Shown here: positions 42,901 through 50,767 of the stretch, piece by piece
How positions within the stretch are numbered: the stretch's first letter is position 1
Layout: every line of letters starts with the position of its first letter
NCBI GenBank assembly: GCA_030066905.1
Contig: JASJAR010000005.1
Location: 1-64,000 of the forward strand
Length of the DNA: 64,000 nucleotides
Direction: 5' to 3'
DNA from: Paracoccaceae bacterium
GTDB taxonomy: Bacteria > Pseudomonadota > Alphaproteobacteria > Rhodobacterales > Rhodobacteraceae
Made by a program: the position numbers and the translations under genes
The notes under the pieces: generated by a model
What the model saw: the letters and a program-made list of their open reading frames with translations, nothing else
Databases searched by the model: none
Told to the model about the DNA's origin: nothing

Positions 42901-44308
42901 AGAAGAGGTTCGGCAGGTAGAAGACGACGTTCGGGAAGTTGTACATCATCGCCATCGAGATGAAGACACAGAGGAGAAACGGCATGCAGCCGGCGAAAAT
43001 CTGCGTCAGACGCACCTCGGGTGGGGCGATCCCTTTCAGGTAATAGGCCGACATCGCCATGGGTGGCGTTAAGAAACTCGTCTGGAGGTTCAATGCGACC
43101 AGAATGCCGAAGAACAGCGGGTCGATCCCGAACAAGGGCAGGAGCGGCAGAAAGATCGGCACGAAGATGATGATGATCTCCGACCATTCGAGGGGCCAGC
43201 CCAGAAGGAAGATGATGAGCTGAGCCATCAGCAGGAACATCAGCGGCGTCAGATCGAGGCTCATGACGAATTCCTCGACGAGGTGCTCGCCGCCGAGCCA
43301 GGAGAAGACAGAGGCAAAGGTGAAGGAGCCTACGAAGAGCCAGCACACCATCGCGGTGGTCCGCACGGTCAGATAGACGCTTTCGCGCAATCGCTGCCAT
43401 GAGAAGGCACGGTAGGCAAGCGCGAGGAGAATGCCCCCCAGCGCCCCGATGGAGGCGGCTTCGGTCGGTGTCGCAAGCCCGAAGAGGATCGAGCCCAGAA
43501 CCGCGAGGATCAGGAACGCCAGCGGAAAGAAGCTCGTGAGCAGCATCACAAGAAGCTTGCCCATCGGCACATCCGGCACGTCGTCCGCCGTCGGGCGCGG
43601 AGCGACCGAGGGCTGAAGCATCGAGCGGCCGACGACGTAGAGAATGTAGAGACCCACCAGCGTGAAGCCCGGCAGGAGCGCGCCGGCATAGAGCCGCACG
43701 ATCGAGACGTTCGAGGCCGCGGCATAGACGATCAGCATGATCGAAGGCGGAATGAGGATGCCGAGCGTCCCGCCGGCACAGATGATGCCGGAGGCGAAGG
43801 AGTTGTTGTAGCGGGCCTTCAGCATCTGCGGGAGTGCGAGAAGCCCCATGAGCGTGACCACCGCGCCGACGATACCGGTCGCAGTGGCGAACAGCGCGCA
43901 GGTGATGAGCGCGGCCACACCCATCGAGCCGGGGATGTTCTTTGCCGCGATGTTGAGCGTCGAAAAGAGCCGGTCGACGATATTGGCGCGCTCCACGATG
44001 TAGCCCATGAAGAGAAACAGCGGCACCGCCGTCAGCACCTCATTCGACATCACCGAGAAGGTCTGGTTGACGAAGAGGTCGAATATTCGGTTGTTGAAGA
44101 ACCCCTCGATCCAGAGGGAGGTGCTTTCCCACCAGCCGGCATCCTCGTCGAGGCGGTTATAGCCCCGCCACATCCGGCCGGCGTCGTAATAGGCGTAGTA
44201 GCCGAAGCCGATGCCCATGGCCATCAGCGTGAAGGCGATGGGGAAGCCGAGGAACACCATGAAGATGAAGATCCCCAGCATCATCAGCGCAACCTGCGGG
44301 TCGGTCAT
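42890..44308 (-). CDS. dctM: TRAP transporter large permease (DctM)
   Basis: Main membrane channel of a sodium-driven TRAP importer. The 472 residues form about 12-13 helices with family words GFPIAFTLMAMG, AVPLFLFMGYIVERANI, SMGVAALITCALFATATGIVGA, GTLGILIPPSIMLIVYA, FGLATPTEAASIGALG and LVALNLQTSFLTPPMAMSAYYLKG. A 45-residue insert around MWRGYNRLDEDAGWWES lies in the first loop, a feature of the mannitol/chloroaromatic-related subclass. The ATG at 44308 overlaps the dctQ stop. Confidence 0.94.
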   Translation of the reverse strand: MTDPQVALMMLGIFIFMVFLGFPIAFTLMAMGIGFGYYAYYDAGRMWRGYNRLDEDAGWWESTSLWIEGFFNNRIFDLFVNQTFSVMSNEVLTAVPLFLFMGYIVERANIVDRLFSTLNIAAKNIPGSMGVAALITCALFATATGIVGAVVTLMGLLALPQMLKARYNNSFASGIICAGGTLGILIPPSIMLIVYAAASNVSIVRLYAGALLPGFTLVGLYILYVVGRSMLQPSVAPRPTADDVPDVPMGKLLVMLLTSFFPLAFLILAVLGSILFGLATPTEAASIGALGGILLALAYRAFSWQRLRESVYLTVRTTAMVCWLFVGSFTFASVFSWLGGEHLVEEFVMSLDLTPLMFLLMAQLIIFLLGWPLEWSEIIIIFVPIFLPLLPLFGIDPLFFGILVALNLQTSFLTPPMAMSAYYLKGIAPPEVRLTQIFAGCMPFLLCVFISMAMMYNFPNVVFYLPNLFYGP

Positions 44309-44889
44309 GGGTGCGCATCCCCTTCGGCTTTGTCGGCTTCGCGCATCAGAAGGTCTTCGGTCTCGAAAACGTCCTCGTCGGCTTCCAGCCATTCGTTGTT
44401 GCGGATCGCGAGGATGCAGCGCATCACCTGGGCGATGCCCTGGATGAAAAGCAGGATCCCGGCGGCGACGATCACCGTCTTGAACTGGTAGATCGGGATG
44501 CCCGCAGGCGAGTTCACCGACACCTCGGTGTAGGAGATCGACCGGGCGGCGTATTTCCAGCCCGCGAAGATCAGCGCCGTAACGCCCGGAAAGAAAAACA
44601 GGATGTAGAGGACGAGGTCGACCTTGGCCTGGTTTTTCGGCTGCCAGAGCCGGTAGAGGAAATCGCCCCGCACATGGCCGCCGCGCGACAGCGTATAGGC
44701 CCCGCCCATCATGAAGAGCGTGCCGTACATGATGAACGACACGTCGAGCGCCCAGACGGTCGGGTTGTTGAGCACGTAGCGGACGAAAACCTCGTACCCG
44801 GTGCCCACCGCCATCAGGAGGATCAGCCAGGCGAAGGCCTTGCCGAACCAGGCGGAAAGAGCATCGGCAAACCGGATATACCCGAGCAT
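44305..44889 (-). CDS. dctQ: TRAP transporter small permease (DctQ)
   Basis: Small membrane partner of DctM. The 194 residues have four helices (about 15-35, 50-68, 92-112 and 145-165) with AWLILLMAVGTGYEVFVRYVLNNPTVWALD, the DctQ hallmark, and MYGTLFMMGGAYTLSRGGHVRGDFLY. The hydrophilic acidic C-terminus (NNEWLEADEDVFETEDLL) is longer than usual. It overlaps dctM by ATGA and is separated from dctP by a strong hairpin. Confidence 0.93.
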   Translation of the reverse strand: MLGYIRFADALSAWFGKAFAWLILLMAVGTGYEVFVRYVLNNPTVWALDVSFIMYGTLFMMGGAYTLSRGGHVRGDFLYRLWQPKNQAKVDLVLYILFFFPGVTALIFAGWKYAARSISYTEVSVNSPAGIPIYQFKTVIVAAGILLFIQGIAQVMRCILAIRNNEWLEADEDVFETEDLLMREADKAEGDAHP

Positions 44890-44907
44890 CGGACCCCTCC
44901 CTCAAAA

Positions 44908-44935
44908 CATCCCGGCGGCTCGGGCCGCCGGGATG
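44908..44935 (-). other. Strong 12-base-stem hairpin between dctP and dctQ
   Basis: CATCCCGGCGGC and GCCGCCGGGATG are perfect 12-base inverted arms around a four-base loop, placed in the 69-base gap between the binding-protein gene and the permease genes. With no T tract it is likely an mRNA-stabilising or partial-termination element that keeps binding protein in excess over permease. Confidence 0.65.
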
Positions 44936-44958
44936 GGTCTCGTTTCAGATCGCGGGGA

Positions 44959-46092
44959 TCAGAGCTTCAGCCGGCCCGGGAAGTAGTGCTCGTAAGCGAG
45001 CGCGTAATCGGGCGCGTTCATCAGTTCGTAGAAGGTGACCCGCTCGACCCATTCGCGCTGGCTGTCGAGCGTCCGCTTCATGAACTCGTCCTCTTCGAGC
45101 TCGGGGATCAGCTCGTCCCAGGCCCGGATTTGCGCATCGAGGATCTCTTTCGAGGTCCGGTGCACGGTGACGCCCGCGTTTTCCTGAAGCCACTGAAGGT
45201 CCGCCGAATAGCGGTTCATGGCTTTCGCGGTGTTGGCGGTCGAGGCCGCTTCCACGGCGTATTTCAAGATCGCCTGGTGCTTGGGGTCGAGGTCTTCAAC
45301 GAAGGTCCGCGACAGCAGGAATTCGAACGCTTCCGACGCCTGATGGTAGGACGACAGATAGTAGTTCTTCGCCACGTCATGGGCGCCGAAATCCTTGTCC
45401 GACGAGGGGTTGTTGAACTCAAACGCGTCGATCACGCCGCGCTCCATGGCGGGCACGATCTCGCCTCCGGGAAGCTGGGCGACGGACATGCCGAGCTTGG
45501 CCATGAGGTCTGCGGCCAGACCGACGGTGCGGTACTTGAAGCCATCAAGGTCAGCGACCGTGTTCACTTCGTTTTTGAACCAGCCGAACGGTTGGGCGAA
45601 CATCGGAAAGCCCATGTAGCCGATGACGTCGAGGCCCATAATGTCCTGGGTCAGCTCGCGGTAGAGCTCCGCGCCGCCGCCTTCGTAGAACCAGCTCATC
45701 ATCGTGGTCGCCGAGCCGCCGAAGACCGGGCCAGTGCCAAAGAGCGAGGCCGCTTTGTTCTTGCCGTACCAGTAGACGGGCACCGAGTGCGCGGCGTCGA
45801 TGACGCCGTCATTGACCGCATCGAGCACCTGGAAGGCGGCGACGACGGCGCCGGCCGGCAGGACGTCGACCTTCAGCTCGCCGCCCGACATCTCGTCGAC
45901 CCGGGTCGCGTAATCCTTGGCGAATTCGTCCCAGATGTTTGCCGCTCCCCACGACGTCTGCATCTTGATGACGATGGGCGCCTGCGCCAGAACCGCCGGC
46001 GCGGCCAGAGTGGCGCTCGCGGCTGTCCCGCCGGCGAGCGCGGACTTTTTCAGAAACGACCGACGGCTGACGGTCTTGCCATGTGACGACAT
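44959..46092 (-). CDS. dctP: TRAP transporter substrate-binding protein (DctP), TAT-exported
   Basis: Periplasmic ligand-binding subunit. The 377 residues begin with a twin-arginine signal SRRSFLKKSALAGG cleaved after about residue 36 (AVLAQA), then the DctP fold: VIKMQTSWGAANIWDEFAKDY, GGELKVDVLPAGAVV, the ligand-Arg region GFKYRTVGLAADLMAKLGMS, and PGGEIVPAMERGVIDAFEFNNPSSD. The GAANIW and EFNNPSSD segments resemble binders of monocarboxylate/2-oxo acids. GGGAGG precedes the ATG. Ligand unknown; ureides or amide substrates are suggested by the operon. Confidence 0.93.
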   Translation of the reverse strand: MSSHGKTVSRRSFLKKSALAGGTAASATLAAPAVLAQAPIVIKMQTSWGAANIWDEFAKDYATRVDEMSGGELKVDVLPAGAVVAAFQVLDAVNDGVIDAAHSVPVYWYGKNKAASLFGTGPVFGGSATTMMSWFYEGGGAELYRELTQDIMGLDVIGYMGFPMFAQPFGWFKNEVNTVADLDGFKYRTVGLAADLMAKLGMSVAQLPGGEIVPAMERGVIDAFEFNNPSSDKDFGAHDVAKNYYLSSYHQASEAFEFLLSRTFVEDLDPKHQAILKYAVEAASTANTAKAMNRYSADLQWLQENAGVTVHRTSKEILDAQIRAWDELIPELEEDEFMKRTLDSQREWVERVTFYELMNAPDYALAYEHYFPGRLKL

Positions 46093-46179
46093 TTAGATCC
46101 TCCCAAATCTCACGTCCGGCCCGGGACGCCCCGGGCCTATGATATGCAACAGAAATGCGAAAACTCATTCTGCTGATGG

Positions 46180-46196
46180 ACATGCACATAGCATGT
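46180..46196. promoter_or_regulatory. 17-base dyad upstream of dctP
   Basis: ACATGC-ACATA-GCATGT is a perfect 6-5-6 inverted repeat 87 bases upstream of the dctP start in an AT-rich patch. It has the same geometry as the second dyad at 46217. Confidence 0.5.
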
Positions 46197-46216
46197 TAGG
46201 GTCGGATCGCAATCTG

Positions 46217-46233
46217 CCAAATTGACGATTTGG
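46217..46233. promoter_or_regulatory. 17-base dyad plus extra half-site upstream of dctP
   Basis: CCAAAT-TGACG-ATTTGG is a perfect 6-5-6 inverted repeat whose centre lies 37 bases from that at 46180. A third CCAAAT half-site follows at 46247-46252, itself inverted relative to ATTTGGT. This is a good candidate binding array for a regulator of the TRAP/amidase operon. Confidence 0.55.
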
Positions 46234-46290
46234 TAAGATATGTAAACCAAATCTCAGGTGTTTAGGGCTGTTTGCGCTACCGTTACCGCC

Positions 46291-46773
46291 TCATGTCTCC
46301 GCGATCTCGAACGGTGTGGCAAACCGGTGCTCTTCGAGATTCGAGCCCGGCCCGATCCGGTCGATGACCGCGAAGAGGCCGGGGGCGGCGAGGGGGGTGA
46401 GCACCCCGTGCCAGGTGCCCCGGTGGACATTCACCGCCTGTCCGGGGCGGGTGAGAAAGGCGAGGGGCCGGCCCGGGGTGCCGTTCTCGTCCGGGGCGAC
46501 TGTGACGAGAAACCCGTGCTCGGACATCGGCACGAAGCATTGGCTGCCCTCGGGGTGGCGCTCGACCATGTCGAGGCGGTAGGGCAGCGTCCGCGGTTCG
46601 GCCTGAAAGAGGCTCACGCCGGCCCGGCCGTCGCCGAAGTCGAGCCGGGCGCGGTCGTGAAACCGCCCGCAGAGGCCGGCGTTGATGAGCCGGTCGGGGG
46701 CGCCGGAGGTGTCGAGGAGGTCGCCGAAGGGGGCGAAGGCTTCGGCGTCAATAGGCTCTGCGACGATCTTCAC
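46291..46773 (-). CDS. allA: Ureidoglycolate lyase
   Basis: Splits ureidoglycolate into glyoxylate and urea, the last ring-derived step of purine breakdown. The 160 residues show the AllA cupin: IDAEAFAPFGDLLD, VSLFQAEPRTLPYRLDMVERHPEGSQ (metal-site His/Glu), FVPMSEHGFLVTVAPD and AVNVHRGTWHGVLTPL. The start is GTG 46773, inside the stop of the PuuE-UraD gene (GTGA). Placed between that fusion and the TRAP operon promoter region. Confidence 0.94.
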   Translation of the reverse strand: MKIVAEPIDAEAFAPFGDLLDTSGAPDRLINAGLCGRFHDRARLDFGDGRAGVSLFQAEPRTLPYRLDMVERHPEGSQCFVPMSEHGFLVTVAPDENGTPGRPLAFLTRPGQAVNVHRGTWHGVLTPLAAPGLFAVIDRIGPGSNLEEHRFATPFEIAET

Positions 46774-48185
46774 GGCAGCCGGTCCATCAGCCGCAGCTCG
46801 GCGATCCGCGCGACCTGTTCGCAGGCCTCGTGGAACTCGGTCTCCCGGTCGTTTTCGATGCGGCGCTCGAAGGCGGCGAGGATCGAGGCCTTGGTGTTGT
46901 CGCGCACCGCGATGATGAAGGGAAAGCCGAAGCGCTCGGTATAGGCGCCGTTGAGCCGAGTGAATCTGTCGCGCTCGTCGTCGGTGAGCGCATCGAGCCC
47001 GGCGGAGGCCTGTTCGGCGGTCGAGGCGTCCGTCAGGCGCTTGGCCGCTGCGAGTTTGCCGGCAAGGTCTGGATGGGCATTGAGCACCGCGTGGCGTTTT
47101 TCTTCGGGCGCGGCTCTGAACGCCCGGGCAAGGGCGCCCGCGAGCCCCCGAGCGCTGTTATGGGCAGGCCCGAGTTCGAGCCGGTGCGCAGCTTCGGCGA
47201 CCCAGGGGGAATGTTCGTAGACGTCTCCGAACGCGGCAACGAAAGCCGCGCGGTCCATTTCCGAGGGCCGGGGGCCGGCGGGTGCGGGGTGGTGTTCGCG
47301 CCAATAGGCGGCGACCTCTCCCCTCGTGGCGAACCAGACATCGCCTTTCGACCGGGCGTGCGCCAGAAACCGCTGAAGCCCCGCCATCCGACCCGGCTTG
47401 CCTGCGAGTCGGCAATGGAGCCCCAGCGACATGATCTTTGGATGCCCCGCCGCACCATCGGCGTGAAGAACGTCGAACACATCCCTGAGATAGATGAAAT
47501 ACTCCTCGCCATTGGCAAACCCCTGAGCGCCGATGAAGCGGGCGTCGTTTGCATCGAGCGTGTAGGGCACCACGAGCTGGTCGCGCCCATCATGGCGGTG
47601 CCAATAGGGCAGTTCGTCGGCATAAGAGTCGGCCACCCAGTCGAACCCGCCGTCTTCGGCGGCAAGGTTCACCGTCTGCATGGACGCCCGGCCGGTGTAC
47701 CAGCCCCGGGGCCGCGCCCCGGTGATCTCCCGGTGAAGCGCGATGGCTTCGGCCATGTGCGCCCGTTCCTCGGCCTCGGCGAAGTCCTTGTACTCGATCC
47801 AGCGAAGCCCGTGGGAGGCGATCTCCCAGCCCGCGTCCTTCATCGCCGCGACCTGTTCGGGCCCTCGCGCCATGGCCGACGTCACCCCGAAAACGGTGAC
47901 CGGCACCCCGGCCCCGGTCAGCAGCCGGTGGAGCCGCCAGAACCCGACCCGGGCGCCGTAATCGTACATTGTCTCCATGTTCCAGTGCCGCTGGCCGGGC
48001 CAGTTTTGCGCGCCGATGATGTCGGAGAGGAAGGCTTCGGACTGGGCGTCCCCGTGTTCGAGCGAGTATTCGCCCCCTTCCTCATAATTCAGAACAACTT
48101 GCACGGCGATCTTCGCACCATTCGGCCAGGCTTTGAGAGGCGAGCGGGGCCCATAGCCCAGAAGATCGCGGGAATAGCGTTTCAT
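46770..48185 (-). CDS. Fused allantoinase (PuuE) and OHCU decarboxylase (UraD)
   Basis: A 471-residue bifunctional enzyme. Residues about 1-305 are a polysaccharide-deacetylase-like allantoinase PuuE: YSRDLLGYGPRSPLKAWPNG, VVLNYEEGGEYSLEHGD, ASHGLRWIEYKD, GWYTGRASMQTVNLAAEDGGF. Residues about 315-471 are UraD, with SPWVAEAAH, HPDLAGKLA and NGAYTERFGFPFIIAVR. UraD makes S-allantoin from OHCU and PuuE opens it to allantoate, so successive steps are joined. ATG 48185 follows GGAGACTAAG; the upstream gene ends one base before it. Confidence 0.94.
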   Translation of the reverse strand: MKRYSRDLLGYGPRSPLKAWPNGAKIAVQVVLNYEEGGEYSLEHGDAQSEAFLSDIIGAQNWPGQRHWNMETMYDYGARVGFWRLHRLLTGAGVPVTVFGVTSAMARGPEQVAAMKDAGWEIASHGLRWIEYKDFAEAEERAHMAEAIALHREITGARPRGWYTGRASMQTVNLAAEDGGFDWVADSYADELPYWHRHDGRDQLVVPYTLDANDARFIGAQGFANGEEYFIYLRDVFDVLHADGAAGHPKIMSLGLHCRLAGKPGRMAGLQRFLAHARSKGDVWFATRGEVAAYWREHHPAPAGPRPSEMDRAAFVAAFGDVYEHSPWVAEAAHRLELGPAHNSARGLAGALARAFRAAPEEKRHAVLNAHPDLAGKLAAAKRLTDASTAEQASAGLDALTDDERDRFTRLNGAYTERFGFPFIIAVRDNTKASILAAFERRIENDRETEFHEACEQVARIAELRLMDRLP

Positions 48186-48186
48186 C

Positions 48187-48657
48187 TTAGTCTCCGTGGA
48201 CGGCGAAGGCTTCGATGGAGGCGCCCTGGGGCGGGACCAGCCGGAACTTCTCGCGCACCCCGGCGGCATCGAGTTCGCGGGTGAGGATCATCAGCGTGTT
48301 CACCGGCTGCCCCTCGCAGAAGGCCGCCATCTGATCGATCTCGTTTTGCGCCACGGGCCGGGCCGCGTCGAGGTCCGGCGCGCCGTAGCTCTCGACGAAA
48401 TGGGCCGCAAGCCGGTCGGTCAGTGCGGTCATCTCGGCCTCTGTGATGTCGGCCACCGCGACCACCGAGGCCCGCCCAAAGCTTTCAAGCCCGAGCCAGG
48501 AATTCTCGAAGGCCACTTTCGCCACCCCCTGAAGCTCGGCCTCCGTCCAGTCGGCGAATTCGAACGTGCCGGGGATCGCCCATTCCCCGGGCTCGGCGGC
48601 GGGGTCGAAGACGTTGGTGTCGCTCTCGTCGAGGCGGATCACGCGGGCAAAGAGCAT
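48187..48657 (-). CDS. DUF6505 family protein of the formate dehydrogenase locus
   Basis: A 156-residue soluble protein of unknown function beginning MLFARVIRLDESDTNVFDPAAEPGEW with AIPGTFEFADW and SWLGLESFGRASVV, which I recognise as a family found beside formate dehydrogenase accessory genes in alphaproteobacteria. It shares one base with the preceding ligase-like gene (TGATG) and ends one base before puuE-uraD, so it sits at the junction of two modules. Acidic and likely cytoplasmic. Confidence 0.75.
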   Translation of the reverse strand: MLFARVIRLDESDTNVFDPAAEPGEWAIPGTFEFADWTEAELQGVAKVAFENSWLGLESFGRASVVAVADITEAEMTALTDRLAAHFVESYGAPDLDAARPVAQNEIDQMAAFCEGQPVNTLMILTRELDAAGVREKFRLVPPQGASIEAFAVHGD

Positions 48658-49382
48658 CAGCCGCCCCCGAGAAGCGTGGTGAGCGGGATGACGCGGGTCT
48701 CCGGACCGCTGCGGAGAAGCATCCCGCCATTCTCGTCGAGCCCGACGAACGTGCCGGGGGCAGGCTCGGTCACCTCCTCGCCGATCCGGTCGCATTTGCC
48801 GCGCCATTCGGCATGAAGCGGCCCGAGCCCGTCTTCCACGAAGCGGTGGATCCAGACGAGCATATGCCGCGACCAACTTTCGATCAGCGCCGGCGTGGTG
48901 ATGTCGATGCAACCCTCCTCGTGGAGTGCCGTCCGACCGGGGCGCGCGCCGGGGTCCCCCGGCAGCGGCGTTACCGCCAATTCGGCCCCGATAACGAGCC
49001 AATCGGGCACCGCGCCCGGCTCGTCGGTCGACGCCGCCATCCGCAACGCCCCGGCCGCAGCCCCATTGACCTTCACCGTCGCGGGCCAGTCGAATTGTAC
49101 CGCCACCTCCGGCGGCGCGAGCGCCCCGAGCGCGTCGGCCAGCCCCAGAGAGACCGCGAAAAGGGCGCCGGCGGCCTCGGACAGCGGGGTTTCGGGGACG
49201 AGTACGATTGCGGTACGGAACGCCCCGTCATCCTCGGCGTAATAGACCGTTCCCGCGTCGATCTCCTCGGTCATTGCGACGGCCACGGCCTTCTCGAACG
49301 GGTCGAGCCGAGGCGCCAGCGGCACGCCGGTGAGAAGCGGCGGGAAGGCAGGCGTTTCGACGAAGATCGTGGCGGTCGTCAT
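48657..49382 (-). CDS. Biotin/lipoate-protein ligase-like protein (DUF4444-type C-terminus)
   Basis: A 241-residue protein related to biotin/lipoate ligases but reduced: FDWPATVKVNGAAAGALRMA aligns with the ligase KWPNDI-like strand, yet the expected catalytic lysine pattern (GRGRxxR and KWPND) is altered to ATVKVNG. The C-terminal CDRIGEEVTEPAPGTFVGLDENGGMLLRSG is an SH3-like cap. Target is unknown; in this context an FDH-related protein may be handled. It overlaps the Mrp gene by ATGA. Confidence 0.75.
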   Translation of the reverse strand: MTTATIFVETPAFPPLLTGVPLAPRLDPFEKAVAVAMTEEIDAGTVYYAEDDGAFRTAIVLVPETPLSEAAGALFAVSLGLADALGALAPPEVAVQFDWPATVKVNGAAAGALRMAASTDEPGAVPDWLVIGAELAVTPLPGDPGARPGRTALHEEGCIDITTPALIESWSRHMLVWIHRFVEDGLGPLHAEWRGKCDRIGEEVTEPAPGTFVGLDENGGMLLRSGPETRVIPLTTLLGGG

Positions 49383-50479
49383 CGCGGGAACACCGTCTCG
49401 ATCAGCCGGTCGGCCACGGCCCAGAACCCGGCCGATTGCGGCCCGTCGGGCTTCATCGCGACGATCGGCGCGCCGCCGTCGCCGGCCACCCGGATGTCGA
49501 GGTCGAGGGGGATTTCGCCAAGGAACGGCACCCCGATCTTTTCGGCCTCGGCCTTCGCCCCGTCATGGCCGAACGGGTGGTGTACCTTGCCGCAGCCGTC
49601 GCAGACGAAGGCGGCCATGTTCTCGACGATGCCGAGGATCGGCGTCTCCATCCGCTGGAACATGTCGATGCCCTTGCGCGCATCGATCAGTGCGATGTCC
49701 TGGGGGGTGGAGACCACGACGGCGCCGGCCACCTCCGTCTTCTGACAGAGCGTCATCTGCACGTCGCCCGTGCCGGGGGGGAGGTCGACGAGCAGCACGT
49801 CGAGCCGGCCCCACTGGACCTGGCCGAGCATCTGCTGGAGCGCGCCCATGAGCATCGGTCCGCGCCAGACGAGGGCCTCGTTCTCGGCCACCATGAGCCC
49901 CAGCGACATCACCGTGACCCCGTGGTTCCGCAAGGGGAGGATGACATTGCCGCCCGGCGAGGAAGGGCGCCCGGAAACCCCCAGCATCCGCGGCTGGGAG
50001 GGCCCGTAGACATCCGCATCGAGAAGGCCGACGCGCTTGCCCCGTGCCGCCAGCGCCACGGCGAGATTGGCCGATAGGGTGGATTTGCCAACTCCGCCCT
50101 TGCCGGACGCGATGGCGATGACCTTGTCGACGCCGGGCAGTTTCGCCGGGCCCTGGGGGGCTGCCGGTTTCGGGGCGAAGTCCTTGAGGCCGAGATCGGG
50201 GGGCGGCGGGCGAACGGCCTCGCCGGCCCCGGCATGGGCGGTCAACACGGCGTTGACCGAGGTCACCCCATCGAGTGCGGCCACGGCCTTTTCGGCAGCC
50301 GTCCGCAGAGGCTCCATCGCCCCGCCCCGCGCGGCATCGACTTCGAGGACGAAACTCACCTTGCCGTCGGTCACCGAGATCGACTTAACCTGATCGGCCG
50401 AGACGATGTCGGTCCCCCGCGCGGGGTCGACGACGCCGCCCAGAGCGGACCGCACCCGCTCCGCGTCGAGCTTCGTCAT
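49379..50479 (-). CDS. mrp: Mrp/NBP35-family iron-sulfur cluster carrier ATPase
   Basis: P-loop ATPase that carries and delivers 4Fe-4S clusters. The 366 residues have an N-terminal MIP18-like domain (about 1-75), a linker, then the deviant Walker A IASGKGGVGKSTLSANLAVAL, DADVYGPSQPRMLG, VLLVDLPPGTGD and the cluster-bridging CxxC in FVCDGCGKVHHPFG. It likely serves FdhA/FdhB or the multi-cluster protein encoded nearby. Coupled by ATGA overlaps to genes on both sides. Confidence 0.93.
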   Translation of the reverse strand: MTKLDAERVRSALGGVVDPARGTDIVSADQVKSISVTDGKVSFVLEVDAARGGAMEPLRTAAEKAVAALDGVTSVNAVLTAHAGAGEAVRPPPPDLGLKDFAPKPAAPQGPAKLPGVDKVIAIASGKGGVGKSTLSANLAVALAARGKRVGLLDADVYGPSQPRMLGVSGRPSSPGGNVILPLRNHGVTVMSLGLMVAENEALVWRGPMLMGALQQMLGQVQWGRLDVLLVDLPPGTGDVQMTLCQKTEVAGAVVVSTPQDIALIDARKGIDMFQRMETPILGIVENMAAFVCDGCGKVHHPFGHDGAKAEAEKIGVPFLGEIPLDLDIRVAGDGGAPIVAMKPDGPQSAGFWAVADRLIETVFPR

Positions 50480-50676
50480 GTGGTGATGTCGCCTTCGACC
50501 GTGTGGGTCAGGTCCACACCGTCGATGGTCAGCACCACCTTGGCCTTCAGCGGCCCTGCGGGCAGGCTTCCGGCGGCCTTCGCATCGCGGACCGCCTCCT
50601 CGATCTTCTGTTGCGAAGTGACCCCCACGGTCTTGAGGAACTTTCTCAGCGACATGTTGAAATCATCGTCGGACAT
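50476..50676 (-). CDS. DUF6494 family small protein
   Basis: A 66-residue acidic protein: MSDDDFNMSLRKFLKTVGVTSQQKIEEAVRDA then a beta strand pair LKAKVVLTIDGVDLTHTVEGDI. The family is found next to mrp in formate dehydrogenase regions; function unknown. ATG 50676 was chosen over an upstream ATG, since GGGAGG precedes it. It heads the minus-strand block DUF6494-mrp-ligase-DUF6505, divergent from the cytochrome c gene with 91 bases between the starts. Confidence 0.8.
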   Translation of the reverse strand: MSDDDFNMSLRKFLKTVGVTSQQKIEEAVRDAKAAGSLPAGPLKAKVVLTIDGVDLTHTVEGDITT

Positions 50677-50767
50677 GGCCTGCCTCCCGGATCGGCCCCG
50701 AAAGGGGGGCGCTTGCACAAAAACCCGGTCGAGATCATCATTGCCTTTCAAGGGAGGTGCAAGCGTC

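Noticed and set aside
42890-44905. Apparent DctM with a 199-residue N-terminal extension
   Set aside because: The extension is an out-of-frame reading of dctQ. DctM starts at 44308 with an ATGA overlap, and DctQ itself is intact.
44311-46086. 591-residue plus-strand frame across dctQ-dctP
   Set aside because: Antisense to two well-recognised TRAP genes.
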